A stretch of 64,000 nucleotides of DNA, taken from NCBI RefSeq assembly GCF_003044275.1, contig NZ_PZPL01000001.1, positions 2,294,001 to 2,358,000 of the forward strand, in the 5' to 3' direction. Positions 1 through 8,609 of this stretch are shown piece after piece; the first letter of the stretch is position 1, and each line of letters opens with the position of its first letter. The position numbers were made by a program, and so were the translations under genes. The DNA is from Rathayibacter caricis DSM 15933 (GTDB lineage: Bacteria; Actinomycetota; Actinomycetes; Actinomycetales; Microbacteriaceae). The notes beneath the pieces are model-generated. The model searched no databases. It had not been told where the DNA came from and worked only from the letters and a program-made list of their open reading frames with translations.

Positions 1-309
1 TCGAAGGAGGACGCGCCCTCCAACCTCGCGATCATCGGCCGCTACGTCCTCAAGCCGGACGTGTTCGGCGTGCTCGAGGAGACCCAGCCCGGCAAGGGCG
101 GCGAGATCCAGCTGACCGACGCGCTCGAGCGCATGGCGCAGGACCCGGCCGAGTTCGGCGGAGTCTACGGCGTCGTGTTCCGCGGACGCCGCTACGACAC
201 GGGCGACAAGCTCGACTACATCAAGGCGATCGTGCAGCTCGCGTCCGACCGTCCCGACCTGGGCGAGGACCTCAAGCCGTGGCTGAAGGACTTCGTCAGC
301 ACGCTCTGA
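1..309 (+). CDS. galU: UTP--glucose-1-phosphate uridylyltransferase, C-terminal part
   Basis: The reading frame is open from the first base and ends at the stop at 307-309, so only the last 102 residues are visible and the 5' end lies outside the window. The visible part reads IIGRYVLKPDVF, then GKGGEIQLTDAL and RYDTGDKLDYIKA, which are hallmark segments of bacterial GalU. This enzyme makes UDP-glucose from UTP and glucose-1-phosphate in the cytoplasm for cell-envelope polysaccharides and trehalose. The conserved GD in TGDK belongs to the sugar-nucleotide binding region of the family. A dyad at 338-369 follows and may end the transcript. Identification is firm; completeness cannot be judged. 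Confidence 0.93.
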   Translation, partial: SKEDAPSNLAIIGRYVLKPDVFGVLEETQPGKGGEIQLTDALERMAQDPAEFGGVYGVVFRGRRYDTGDKLDYIKAIVQLASDRPDLGEDLKPWLKDFVSTL

Positions 310-337
310 CGACGAGGTCGCGCCTCGCACAGCACCG

Positions 338-369
338 ACGGGATCCCCTGCTCCGGCGGGGGATCCCGT
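338..369 (+). terminator. terminator-like dyad after galU
   Basis: An 11-bp inverted repeat, ACGGGATCCCC and GGGGATCCCGT, is separated by 10 nt and lies 29 nt after the galU stop. There is no T-run behind it, so it may act as a terminator without a U-tract or as an mRNA 3'-end stabiliser. Confidence 0.5.
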
Positions 370-460
370 GCGTGCGGGCCGGATCCGCGGGCCCGGTGAG
401 CCTTCCGACCGCTCCGGTCCACCCCTCTCCGCCCCTCCGATCCCGCAGTACAGTCGGGAC

Positions 461-1186
461 ATGCCGCTGCCAGTCCCGACACTCTCCGAGGGTCGAGTCA
501 CCATCCGCCCGATCCGGGTCCGCGACGCCCGCCCCCTCGAGCGCGAGCTGATCGCCAACCGGGCCTGGCTGCGGCAGTGGGAGGCGTCCGATCCCCGCGG
601 CGGCGCCGCGTTCGACGTGCGTGCGAGCATCCGCTCGCTGCAGCAGAACGCCCGCGCCGGGGGAGGGGTCCCGTTCCTGATCGAGTGGGACGGCGAGCTC
701 GCCGGGCAGCTGAACATCTCGAACATCGGCTACGGCTCGCTCTCGTCGGGATCGATCGGCTACTGGGTGGCCGAGCGGTTCGCCGGCCGCAGCATCACTC
801 CGATCGCCGTCGCCCTCGCGACCGACCACGCGTTCCTCGATCTGGGTCTGCACCGGATGGAGATCTGCATCCGGCCCGAGAACCGCCCGAGCCTGCGCGT
901 GGTCGAGAAGCTCGGCTACCGCTACGAGGGCCTCCGGCGCCGGTTCATCCACATCAACGGCGACTGGCGCGACCACTTCTGCTTCGCCCTCGTGGCGGAG
1001 GAGGTGCCGCGCGGCGTCCTGCGCCGCTACCTCGACGGCCAGGTGCCGCACGACGTGGGCACTCCGAGCGAGGCCGACCAGCGCGCGTCGCACCGCTCGG
1101 GTCTCTCCGGACCGCCGGACGGCGCGGGGATCCCCCGGACGGGGAGCCGCCTTCTCGGCGATCCGCGCGGACACACCTACCCGTAA
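461..1186 (+). CDS. GNAT family N-acetyltransferase, RimJ/RimL type
   Basis: The 241-residue protein resembles the RimJ/RimL branch of GNAT acetyltransferases, which move acetyl from acetyl-CoA to an amino group, often of a protein N-terminus or small amine. The N-terminal strand VTIRPIRVRDARPLE, the acetyl-CoA loop region IGYWVAERFAGRSITP and the late NRPSLRVVEKLGYRYEG segment are the family signature. The last 45 or so residues, after RYLDGQVP, are a low-complexity tail not needed by the fold. I chose the ATG at 461 because a TACAGT -10 box lies 6 nt before it, as for other leaderless genes here; an earlier in-frame start at 368 would run through the promoter. The substrate cannot be told from the sequence. 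Confidence 0.85.
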   Translation: MPLPVPTLSEGRVTIRPIRVRDARPLERELIANRAWLRQWEASDPRGGAAFDVRASIRSLQQNARAGGGVPFLIEWDGELAGQLNISNIGYGSLSSGSIGYWVAERFAGRSITPIAVALATDHAFLDLGLHRMEICIRPENRPSLRVVEKLGYRYEGLRRRFIHINGDWRDHFCFALVAEEVPRGVLRRYLDGQVPHDVGTPSEADQRASHRSGLSGPPDGAGIPRTGSRLLGDPRGHTYP

Positions 1187-1225
1187 TGACGGACGGGACA
1201 CCCTCCGACTCCTAGCGTGGGTCGC

Positions 1226-2194
1226 ATGAGTAGCGACTGGCTGGGTGGGGGCGTCGTCTGGGCGCTCGCCGCCGTTCTGTGGGTCGCCTACCTGATCCCC
1301 ACGTGGATGCGCCGACGGTCGTACAACGCGACCGAGCGCAACGCGGTGAGGCTGCAGCAGACGCTGCGGATCCTCGCCGAGACCGCGGAGGTGCCCGAGC
1401 ACGTGCGTGCGGAGGCGACGGCCCGCGAGGTCGCGCTGCAGCAGCGCACCCTCCGGGCCACCGAGACACGACGACGAGCCGAAGAGAAGGCACAGGCGAT
1501 GGAGCTGGCACAGGCGGAGAAGGCGGCGCGCGAGGCGCTGCGACGAGCATCCGCGACCACGGAGCAGAGCACTCGCACGGAGCCGGGTGTGCTGCGCTGG
1601 CGTCAGGGTGCGGCGGCGGCGGTCCTGGTCGGAATGGTCGCCGGCCTGGTCGGGCTCGTGATGCTGCCGTTCGGCGGCACCGCGGTGGTGCCCTCGCTCG
1701 GCGCACTGCTCCTCGTCGCGGGAGTCGCGACACTGCTGGTGCTGGCTCCCGGGCGCCGTCGTGCGGCGGCTCCCGCGGCGGAGGCGTCGACGTCGGTCCC
1801 CGTCTCGCGTCGCCCCGCCGAGGTCTTCGAGGCCGAGCTCGCGCAGGACGCACCCGCGGAGGAGGAGTCGGCGGTCGCGGAGGAGGCGGCGAGCTGGACG
1901 CCCAAGCCGCTGCCCAAGCCGCTGTACCTCTCGCGGGGCACCGTGGCCGCGAGCGCCATGGCGTCGATCGACGCCGTCGAGCGCCTGCGTGCCGCAGCAG
2001 CGGAGGCGGAGCTGGCGCAGCGCGCCGCCGCCGCCGCTCCCGAGGTCGCCCCGATCCGCACCCCCCGCGCCGCCGCTCCCGCGCCGGCTCCGGAGGCCCC
2101 TCGACCCACCTCGCGCTTCGCGTCGATGGGCGTCGTGGACGGCGTCGACGCGATCGACCTCGACCGCGCTCTGCAGCGCCGACGGGGAGCCTGA
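1226..2194 (+). CDS. membrane protein with N-terminal anchor and coiled coil, unknown function
   Basis: The protein of 322 residues begins with a transmembrane segment (about residues 6-26). A long charged helical stretch rich in Ala, Glu and Arg follows (about 30-110) and looks like a coiled coil. Two adjacent hydrophobic helices come next (about 130-180), then a long Ala/Pro/Glu-rich disordered tail. I recognise it only as a conserved hypothetical type found in Microbacteriaceae and cannot give a function. The topology with a basic cytoplasmic flank after the first helix suggests an inner-membrane scaffold. TAGCGT lies 7 nt before the ATG at 1226, so this start is favoured over the in-frame GTG at 1217, which overlaps that -10 box. 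Confidence 0.7.
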   Translation: MSSDWLGGGVVWALAAVLWVAYLIPTWMRRRSYNATERNAVRLQQTLRILAETAEVPEHVRAEATAREVALQQRTLRATETRRRAEEKAQAMELAQAEKAAREALRRASATTEQSTRTEPGVLRWRQGAAAAVLVGMVAGLVGLVMLPFGGTAVVPSLGALLLVAGVATLLVLAPGRRRAAAPAAEASTSVPVSRRPAEVFEAELAQDAPAEEESAVAEEAASWTPKPLPKPLYLSRGTVAASAMASIDAVERLRAAAAEAELAQRAAAAAPEVAPIRTPRAAAPAPAPEAPRPTSRFASMGVVDGVDAIDLDRALQRRRGA

Positions 2195-2278
2195 CGGCTC
2201 CGCTCGTCGATTCGGAGCCCGCTCCGCGGCGTGCTAGTGTGGACGAGTTGTTCGGGCCGGTGACGGCTCGGGAGGCAC

Positions 2279-2351
2279 GGGTCCGTGGCGCAGTTGGTAG
2301 CGCGCTTCGTTCGCAATGAAGAGGTCAGGGGTTCGAATCCCCTCGGATCCA
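2279..2351 (+). tRNA. tRNA-Ala (anticodon CGC)
   Basis: The 73-nt sequence folds into a complete cloverleaf. The acceptor stem GGGTCCG pairs with CGGATCC with one G-T pair, the D stem is GCGC/GCGC, the anticodon stem is CTTCG/TGAAG around the loop TTCGCAA, and the T arm is AGGGG-TTCGAAT-CCCCT. The anticodon CGC reads GCG, an alanine codon much used in this genome. The discriminator is A and the CCA end is not encoded. A TAGTGT hexamer about 40 bp upstream may be the -10 box. Confidence 0.95.
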
Positions 2352-2361
2352 CCGGTACTGC

Positions 2362-2510
2362 AGAAGGCCCGCTCGAGAGAGCGGGCCTTCTGTGTTTCTC
2401 AAGGCCAGGCCCGCTCGAGAGCGGGCCTTCTGTGTTTGTCAGGGTCAGGCCCGCTCGAGAGCGGGCCTTCTGTGTTTGTCAGGGTCAGGCCCGCTAGAGA
2501 GCGGGTGCCG
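2362..2510 (+). repeat. four tandem terminator hairpins, 40-bp period
   Basis: Behind the tRNA, the hairpin GGCCCGCT-loop-AGCGGGCC followed by TTCTGTGTTT recurs at 2366, 2408, 2448 and 2488. The last three copies are spaced exactly 40 bp apart. The first has two extra loop bases, and the fourth has lost part of its right arm and its T-rich tail. The first copy alone would make a good rho-independent terminator for the tRNA. The rest look like tandem duplications of that terminator. Confidence 0.9.
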
Positions 2511-2590
2511 ACCGGGCGAGGCTCGTTCCGGCTGAGCTCGGTACCGGTGGACTCCATCGGGAAGGCGGAGCGCCCACCGACGGTCGACGG

Positions 2591-3478
2591 TCAGTGCAGC
2601 GACGGGTCCGGCTCGCCCCAGTTCTCGATGGTCTGCAGCACCCAGAACACGGTGAAGAGGGCGAGCGCCACCGCCTCGACGATCAGGAGCCACTGCTCAC
2701 CGAGCAGCGCCTCCCCGCGGCCGCTCACCACCAGAACGACCAGCGCGAGATCGGTCACGGCGAGCAGCACCGCGAGCCCGGCGTACGCGATCGAGTAGCC
2801 ACGAGGCGAGCCCGGGCCGCGCACTCCCTCCGCTCGCACCTCGTACGCATGCACACCCGCGACAGCGGCCATCAGCAGGAAGAAGACGGCGGCGGCCGCG
2901 TAGTGACCCGCGAGCGCGAAGGCCGGAGTGGCCGACGCGACGGCGAGGGCGACCAGCAGCACCGCCGCGACGGCGCTCCGGACCGCCGCGATCCGGTCCC
3001 ACCGGCGGTCCAGGGCCAGGAGCACGATCGAGGCGACGAGGACCGCCGACGCGACGACCAGGTAGGCGAGCATCCCGACCGCGACCTCGTCGGCCGCGCT
3101 CGCGGGCAGGCAGCGCGCGGCACCTGCGGGGCAGCCCGTGCCCGTCAGCGTCGTGAGCTCGTCCGAGCGCAGGGGCACGGGGACGAGCGCGATGAGCGGC
3201 GCCGTCATCCCGCCGAGGAGCAGGAGGTAGCGGCGCAGACTGCGCCCGGCGAGCACGACGAGCGCCACCGCCACGGCGGACAGCGCGCCGACGAACACGG
3301 AGCGGGCGGGCGTGTAGTACGCCGCGCTGATGGAACGCAGCGGACCGACCGCGACCAGGTGCCAGCCGACTCCGGCGCCGAGCAGCAGCACCGCCGCGCA
3401 GAGCGAGAGCCGCACGTAGCGATGGGTGCGCAGCGAGGAGACGGAGCCGTCGGCGCGCAGAGCGTCGGTCGAGCCCAC
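2591..3478 (-). CDS. polytopic membrane protein, DUF998-like
   Basis: The protein has 295 residues and seven or eight strongly hydrophobic helices with short loops, as in the DUF998 / YndJ-like group of integral membrane proteins, whose function is not known. A short extracytoplasmic loop holds two cysteines, in TGCPAGAARCLPAS near residue 130, which could form a disulfide. The GTG start lies 5 nt after the stop of the upstream gene at 3484, so the two are likely co-transcribed. Assignment to the family is from overall pattern only. Confidence 0.65.
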   Translation of the reverse strand: MGSTDALRADGSVSSLRTHRYVRLSLCAAVLLLGAGVGWHLVAVGPLRSISAAYYTPARSVFVGALSAVAVALVVLAGRSLRRYLLLLGGMTAPLIALVPVPLRSDELTTLTGTGCPAGAARCLPASAADEVAVGMLAYLVVASAVLVASIVLLALDRRWDRIAAVRSAVAAVLLVALAVASATPAFALAGHYAAAAVFFLLMAAVAGVHAYEVRAEGVRGPGSPRGYSIAYAGLAVLLAVTDLALVVLVVSGRGEALLGEQWLLIVEAVALALFTVFWVLQTIENWGEPDPSLH

Positions 3479-3483
3479 GGGGG

Positions 3484-3870
3484 CTACTCGGCTCGCAGGC
3501 CCGAGGAGCCGAGCGCGAAGTCGACGTCGATGCGGATCGCGACCCGGAGCGGGTTCTCGCGCGGAACGCGGTAGCGGCGCGAGTAGAGGTCGACGGCGTG
3601 CGCGACCGCGTCGGGCTCCTCCTCGATCGAGGCGGGTCCGCCCAGGCTCAACCAGCGGATGCCGTCGACCTGACCGACCGTCGCGGTGCCTCCGCGGCGC
3701 ACGTTCAGCACCTTCTGGCTCTCGCGCGAGGTGATCACGCGCACGACGCCGTCCTCGTAGGTGAACCCGACGGCGACGACGTGGAGGCGGCCGCCGCGAC
3801 CCGGAGTGGAGAGGGTGGCCAGGTGCCGCTCGGTCACGAACTCGAGGCCGTCGGGGCTGAGGATGCTCAT
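3484..3870 (-). CDS. PPOX class F420-dependent oxidoreductase
   Basis: The 128-residue single-domain protein has the split-barrel fold pattern of the pyridoxamine-phosphate-oxidase-like superfamily. It starts LEFVTERHLATLSTPGR, continues with HVVAVGFTYEDGVVRVITSR, and ends in a region where FMN or F420 phosphate contacts usually occur (SQKVLNVRRGGTATVGQVDG). The length fits the small F420-binding subfamily common in actinobacteria. Its substrate is unknown. The ATG sits 6 nt behind TACGCT, a likely leaderless start. It is followed 5 nt later by the membrane protein gene at 3478. Confidence 0.8.
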   Translation of the reverse strand: MSILSPDGLEFVTERHLATLSTPGRGGRLHVVAVGFTYEDGVVRVITSRESQKVLNVRRGGTATVGQVDGIRWLSLGGPASIEEEPDAVAHAVDLYSRRYRVPRENPLRVAIRIDVDFALGSSGLRAE

Positions 3871-3924
3871 GCCGCGAGCGTAGCCGGAGGGTCTGACGGG
3901 ACGCCGGGCCCCCCGACCACGATC

Positions 3925-3999
3925 CGGCGCCCGCGAGATGCCGGTGCGGTACGCGACACGCCGCGCAAGGCGTGCCGGAGTGGGATCTCGCGAGGTGCG
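3925..3999 (-). repeat. dispersed dyad element, copy 1 (CGCGAGA / CCACTCCGG)
   Basis: Directly behind the thiolase stop codon at 4000, reading on the minus strand, comes CGCGAGAT, then CCACTCCGG, an inner hairpin (GCACGCC-loop-GGCGTGC) and the closing arm ATCTCGCG. The same layout recurs behind the SorC gene at 20455-20516. It may serve as a terminator-like 3' structure. Confidence 0.6.
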
Positions 4000-5190
4000 T
4001 CAGATCTGCAGCAGGAGCGCCTCGCCCTGGCCGCCGCCACCGCAGAGGGCGGCGACGCCGAGTCCGCCGCCGCGGCGCCGCAGCGCGAGTGCGAGGTGCA
4101 GAGCCAGACGCGCGCCAGAGGCGCCGACCGGGTGGCCCAGCGCGATCGCGCCTCCGTCGAGGTTGACCGCCTCGGGAGCCAGGCCCAGGTCGTCGGCCGA
4201 CTGCAGCACGACCGACGCGAACGCCTCGTTGATCTCGATCAGGTCGAGGTCGGCGACAGTGCCGCCGCGCCGGGCGAGCGCGCGGAGGATCGCGGCCGAC
4301 GGCTGCGAGTGCAGCGAGTTGTCGGGGCCGGCGACCTGCCCGTGCTCGGCGATCTCGGCGATCCAGGTCAGCCCTCTCGAGCGCGCCCAGCCCCGGCTCG
4401 CGACGACCAGCGCCGCGGCTCCGTCGGTGAGGGGGGAGGAGCTGCCGGCGGTGATCGTCCCCTCCGGGGAGAAGGCGGGTCGGAGGCCGGCGAGGATCTC
4501 CTCGCTCGTCTCCGGTCGGATCCCGTCGTCCTCCGAGACGACCACGTCCTCGCCCCGCCGCTGCGGCACGGCCACCGGCACGATCTCCTCCGCGAGGACC
4601 CCCGCCGCCCGGGCGGCCGCGGCCCGTCGGTGCGAGAGGGCCGCGTAGGCGTCCTGGCGATCCCGCCGGATGCCGCGCTCGGCGTTCCCGTCGTCGGTCA
4701 CCCGGCCCATGATCCGCCGGTCGAACGGGTCGAGCAGCCCGTCGTGCAGAAGCGCGTCCTCGAGCGGCTGCGCACCGACCCCGACGCCGTCGCGGGCGCC
4801 GAGGAGCAGGTGGGGGGTACGAGTCATGGACTCCTGCCCACCGGCGACGACGACGGCCGCCTCGCCGGTCCGGATGAGCCGGGCCGCATCGATCACCGCG
4901 GTGAGACCCGAGAGGCAGAGCTTGTTGATCGTCACGGCGGGCACGTCCCAGCCCAGGCCCGCGAGGATCGCCGTCTGGCGCGCCGGCCCTTGCCCGGCCC
5001 CGGCCTGGATCACCTGGCCGAGGATCACCGCGTCGACGTCGGGCGCCTCCACGCCCGAGCGCTCGAGGGCCGCGCGGACCGCGTGAGCACCGAGCTCCGT
5101 CGCGGACAGGGTGGCGAACGCGCCGCCGAAGCGGGCGAAGGGGGTGCGGGCACCCCCGAGGATCACGGGGACGAGGTTGTCTGCGGCCAC
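4000..5190 (-). CDS. acetyl-CoA C-acetyltransferase (thiolase)
   Basis: The 396-residue protein is a full-length thiolase, the usual size for the family. The acylation cysteine is Cys92 in INKLCLSG, the C-terminal catalytic His is in ALGHPVGASGAR, the second cysteine is in AALCGGGGQG, and NEAFA is present. It condenses or cleaves acyl-CoA in fatty acid or polyketide-like metabolism; chain length cannot be read from the sequence. The GTG start at 5190 follows AAGGAG by 6 nt. It is the third gene of a minus-strand unit after an acyl-CoA ligase and a quinone reductase, with gaps of 21 and 39 nt, which suggests a joint role in fatty acid breakdown. In-frame AT-poor sequence continues to a repeat element at 3999. 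Confidence 0.93.
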   Translation of the reverse strand: MAADNLVPVILGGARTPFARFGGAFATLSATELGAHAVRAALERSGVEAPDVDAVILGQVIQAGAGQGPARQTAILAGLGWDVPAVTINKLCLSGLTAVIDAARLIRTGEAAVVVAGGQESMTRTPHLLLGARDGVGVGAQPLEDALLHDGLLDPFDRRIMGRVTDDGNAERGIRRDRQDAYAALSHRRAAAARAAGVLAEEIVPVAVPQRRGEDVVVSEDDGIRPETSEEILAGLRPAFSPEGTITAGSSSPLTDGAAALVVASRGWARSRGLTWIAEIAEHGQVAGPDNSLHSQPSAAILRALARRGGTVADLDLIEINEAFASVVLQSADDLGLAPEAVNLDGGAIALGHPVGASGARLALHLALALRRRGGGLGVAALCGGGGQGEALLLQI

Positions 5191-5229
5191 GGCGGGCTCC
5201 TTCTCGACGGTGAGAGCGGACGGTGCCGG

Positions 5230-6174
5230 TCAGGGCACCAGGAGGATCTTCCCGCGGACGTGCCCGTCCTCGCTCGCCCGGTGGGCGTCGACGACGTCCT
5301 CGAGGGCGAAGCGCGGCCCGAGCTCGACCGTGAAGCGGCCCTCGGCGAGCAGCCGGAGGGCGTGCGGGATCGCCTCGCGGCGGAGGGTCAGCTCCTCCGG
5401 GGTCAGCGGTACGGGGTTGCCGCCCGACCAGGCGCGGATGCCGAGCTCCGCCGCGCGCGCCCCCACGACGACGGTGCCCACGTGCTGCGGATCCCGGACC
5501 AGGGCGAGCGACGCGTCCACGGCCTCATCGGTGCCCGCGGCGTCCAGCACGCGGTCGACGCCGTCGGGAGCCGCCTCGAGCAGCCGGGCCAGCAGGCCCG
5601 GCCCGTAGGCCACCGGCTCTGCACCGAGCGCACGCAGCCGCTCGTGGTTCGCGGGGCTCGCGGTCGCGATCAGCCGGGCGCCCCGCTCCCGGGCGAACTG
5701 CACGGCGGCCTGCCCGACCGCTCCGGCCCCCGCGTGCACGAGGAAGGTCGAGCCCTCGGCGACGCCGAGCGAGACGACGGCCTGGTAGGCGGTGCCGATC
5801 GGGATGCCGAGCGCGGCCGCCTGCTCGAACGAGACGGTCGGGGGCTTCGCATCGAGGTTCTCGGGACGGACCACGACGGAGGTGCCGTACGTGCCGGAGG
5901 CGCCCTGCACGACGACCTCGTCCCCGACGCGCCGGCCGTCGACTCCGGCGCCGATCGCGGTCACCACTCCGGCCCCGTCCGAGCCGAGCCGGCGCGGCTC
6001 CGTGAGAAGCGGGCTCGGTCGGACACCCGAGCGGATCTTCCACTCGATCGGATTCACGCCCGCAGCCCGGATCCCGACCACGAGGCCGCCCACGGGAGCC
6101 TCGGGCTCGGGCACGTCGACGACCTCGAGCACCTCCGGTCCGCCGATCCGGCGGTACTGCACGATCCTCGCCAC
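5230..6174 (-). CDS. NADP-dependent medium-chain oxidoreductase, quinone reductase type
   Basis: The protein of 314 residues has the GroES-like N-terminal half (GVNPIEWKIRSG) and a Rossmann half with the nucleotide loop LVHAGAGAVGQAAVQFA. Zinc-binding cysteines are absent, so it belongs with the NADPH:quinone oxidoreductase group of the MDR superfamily rather than with alcohol dehydrogenases. It would reduce quinones or enones with NADPH. GGAGGA lies 6 nt before the GTG start. It lies between an acyl-CoA ligase and a thiolase gene in one transcription unit, so reduction of an unsaturated intermediate is possible, but this is inference. Confidence 0.87.
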   Translation of the reverse strand: MARIVQYRRIGGPEVLEVVDVPEPEAPVGGLVVGIRAAGVNPIEWKIRSGVRPSPLLTEPRRLGSDGAGVVTAIGAGVDGRRVGDEVVVQGASGTYGTSVVVRPENLDAKPPTVSFEQAAALGIPIGTAYQAVVSLGVAEGSTFLVHAGAGAVGQAAVQFARERGARLIATASPANHERLRALGAEPVAYGPGLLARLLEAAPDGVDRVLDAAGTDEAVDASLALVRDPQHVGTVVVGARAAELGIRAWSGGNPVPLTPEELTLRREAIPHALRLLAEGRFTVELGPRFALEDVVDAHRASEDGHVRGKILLVP

Positions 6175-6195
6175 GTCGTCCTCCTCCGGGATCCG

Positions 6196-7896
6196 TCAGC
6201 CCAGCAGCCGGTCGCGCACCTCGCGGCGCAGCACCTTGCCGATCAGCGAGGTCGGCAGCTCGTCGACCGGGACGACGCGCTTGGGCACCTTGTAGGCGGT
6301 GAGGTGCACGCGGCAGAAGTCGCGCAGCGCCTCGGGGTCCACGGCCGCGCCCGCCCGCAGCACCACGGCGGCCGCGACGCTCTCGCCGCCGTCCGGGCGG
6401 GGCAGCCCGACCACGGCCGCGCGCGACACGTCGGGGTGCGACTCGAGGACGCCTTCGACCTCGGACGGCGACACGTTGAACCCGCCCGTGATGATCAGCT
6501 CCTTGGCGCGGTCGACGATCGTCACGAAGCCGTCCGCCGACACCGTCGCGATGTCGCCCGTGCGGAGCCAGCCGTCGGCCAGCAGCGTCTCGCCGGTCTC
6601 GCCGGGGCGCCTCCAGTAGCCCTGGAACACCTGGGGCCCGCGCAGCAGCAGCTCGCCCGATTCGCCGGGACCGCGGTCGACGGAGGGGTCGGCCGGGTCG
6701 ACGAGGCGGATCTCGGTGCTCGGGAACGGCACGCCCACGGTGCCCGGCCGCCGAGTCGGCCCCACCGGGTTGCCGATCGCGACGGGCGAGCTCTCGGTCA
6801 TGCCGTAGCCCTCGACGAGGAGCCCGCGGCTCGCGCGCTCCCAGCGGTCGACGGTCGCGACGGGGAGCCCCATCGCTCCGGAGATGGCGAAGCGGATGCC
6901 GCGCAGATCGAGCTCGCCGCGCTCGGACGCCCGCGCCAGTGCGTCGTACACGGGAGGCACTGCAGGCAGGAACGTGGGCGGCGAGGACTTCGCGGCCGCC
7001 TTCACGAGTCCCACGTCGAACGTCGGGAACAGCACGACCTTCGCCCCGATGCTGATCGCGAAGGTCAGGCAGAGCGTGAGTCCGTAGGCGTGGAAGAGGG
7101 GGAGGACCGCGTAGAACGTCTCGTCGCCCTCGCGGAGCCCCGGCACCCACGCCTGCCCCTGCATCGCGTTCGCGCGCAGATTCGCGTGCGAGAGGATCGC
7201 GCCCTTCGGCGTGCCGGTGGTACCGCTCGTGTACTGCAGCAGTGCGGTGTCGCCGAGGGAGGGACGGGGGTGCGAGCGCGAGAGCCGGCGGCCGCCGAGC
7301 AGGCGGGAGAACGGGAGGACCGAGCGCGAGCGGGGCCGCCCCGTCAGCTTCGCGCGAGCCGCGCGGACCTTGGGCAGCGGCAAGCGCAGCGCCAGGCGCT
7401 TCGCCAGCGGGAACGACTCCGTCAGGTCGACCGCGACGACGCGCTCGACGCCGACATCGGCGGGCATCGCCGCAACGGTGTCGGCGACCTTGTCCCAGAC
7501 CACCGCGACGCGCGCGCCGTGGTCCTCGAACTGCCGACGCAGCTCCCGCGGCGTGTAGAGCGGGTTGTGCTCGACCACGATCGCGCCCAGCCGCAGAACC
7601 GCGTAGAACGCGATCACGTGCTCGGGGCAGTTGGGCAGCACGAGCGCGACGCGGTCGCCGGGGCGGACGCCCAGCCGGCGCAGCCCCTCCGCGGCCCGGG
7701 ACACCTTCTCGCCGAGCTCGGCGTAGGTCGTGCCGGCACCGAAGAACTCGAGGGCCGTGCCGCGGCGGTAGCGGGCGACCGAGTCCTCGAGGAGGTCGAC
7801 GAGGGTCTGGGTGGGCGGATCGATCTCGCTCGGGACGCCCTCCGCGTAGGAGGTCAGCCACGGCTTCGTCGCCAGGTACGGGGTTCCGGGAGTCAC
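6196..7896 (-). CDS. long-chain-fatty-acid--CoA ligase
   Basis: The 566-residue protein is an AMP-forming acyl-CoA synthetase of the FadD type. It shows the P-loop-like motif YTSGTTGTPKGA, the A5 motif YGMTESSP, the A7 motif GWLRTGDIA, the A8 hinge KELIITGGFNVSPSEVE and the catalytic Lys in LIGKVLRREV near the end. It activates fatty acids with ATP and CoA. I chose the GTG at 7896 because GATAGT lies 6 nt before it; an ATG at 7914 would add six residues and cover that box. The promoter region is shared with the divergent DinB gene at 7988. It heads the unit with the quinone reductase and thiolase. Confidence 0.92.
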   Translation of the reverse strand: MTPGTPYLATKPWLTSYAEGVPSEIDPPTQTLVDLLEDSVARYRRGTALEFFGAGTTYAELGEKVSRAAEGLRRLGVRPGDRVALVLPNCPEHVIAFYAVLRLGAIVVEHNPLYTPRELRRQFEDHGARVAVVWDKVADTVAAMPADVGVERVVAVDLTESFPLAKRLALRLPLPKVRAARAKLTGRPRSRSVLPFSRLLGGRRLSRSHPRPSLGDTALLQYTSGTTGTPKGAILSHANLRANAMQGQAWVPGLREGDETFYAVLPLFHAYGLTLCLTFAISIGAKVVLFPTFDVGLVKAAAKSSPPTFLPAVPPVYDALARASERGELDLRGIRFAISGAMGLPVATVDRWERASRGLLVEGYGMTESSPVAIGNPVGPTRRPGTVGVPFPSTEIRLVDPADPSVDRGPGESGELLLRGPQVFQGYWRRPGETGETLLADGWLRTGDIATVSADGFVTIVDRAKELIITGGFNVSPSEVEGVLESHPDVSRAAVVGLPRPDGGESVAAAVVLRAGAAVDPEALRDFCRVHLTAYKVPKRVVPVDELPTSLIGKVLRREVRDRLLG

Positions 7897-7987
7897 GGAG
7901 CCACTATCGGGCATCAGCCTCCGGGGTTGCTCCGAGCCCGGGGCGAGGGGGTGACGGCGGAGGCGGGCCTCCGCGCAGACTGGAGCG

Positions 7988-8500
7988 ATGAGCGCAGCCA
8001 TCGACCTCCTCCGCGACGCCTTCGACCGGGTGCACCAGAACGTGCACGCGGTCCTCGACGACATCACTCCCGAGCAGCTCGGCTTCCGCGCCGATGCGCA
8101 GGCCAACTCGCCCGCCTGGCTGATCTGGCACCTGACGCGCGTGCAGGACGACCACCTCGCGCCGCTCGCAGGTCACGAGCAGGTGTGGACAGCCGAGGAC
8201 TTCCACGGCCGCTCCGCTCTGCCCTTCGAGCCGGGCGCGAGCGGGTACGGACAGGAGCCGTCCGAGGTGGCGGCGCTCGCCGCGGTTCCCGCGCACCTGC
8301 TCGCCGAGTACCACGACGCCGTGCACACGACGACGCTCGCCTACCTCGACACGCTCTCGGACGAGGACCTCGCCGAGGTCGTCGACCGCCAGTGGGACCC
8401 GCCGGTGACCCTCGGCGTCCGCCTGGTCTCGGTCGTCGACGACGACGCCCAGCACGTGGGCCAGGCCGCCTTCGCGAAGGGCCTGGCCGAGCGCGCCTGA
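7988..8500 (+). CDS. DinB/DUF664 family protein
   Basis: The 170-residue four-helix protein matches the DinB-like / mycothiol-dependent transferase superfamily. Histidines that bind a metal in this family can be seen in LIWHLTRVQDDHLA and in DDDAQHVGQAAFA near the C-terminus, with a third candidate in LLAEYHDAVH. Members act as thiol-S-transferases with mycothiol or bacillithiol, or have no known role. CAGACT stands 6 nt before the ATG, so the transcript is probably leaderless. It is divergent from the fadD-like gene and ends 109 nt before a lyase gene. Confidence 0.82.
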   Translation: MSAAIDLLRDAFDRVHQNVHAVLDDITPEQLGFRADAQANSPAWLIWHLTRVQDDHLAPLAGHEQVWTAEDFHGRSALPFEPGASGYGQEPSEVAALAAVPAHLLAEYHDAVHTTTLAYLDTLSDEDLAEVVDRQWDPPVTLGVRLVSVVDDDAQHVGQAAFAKGLAERA

Positions 8501-8609
8501 GGCCCGGCCGACGGCGGCCGCACTCGCGATGCCGCTACCCTGGAGCCGGCACCGCCGCCCAGCGGCGGAGTCCGCGGAGCGAGGACCGCGCCACCGAGAG
8601 GACCACCAC

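Noticed and set aside
2285..2497. Small open frame starting in the tRNA
   Set aside because: The first residues are a translation of tRNA-Ala and the rest of the terminator repeats.
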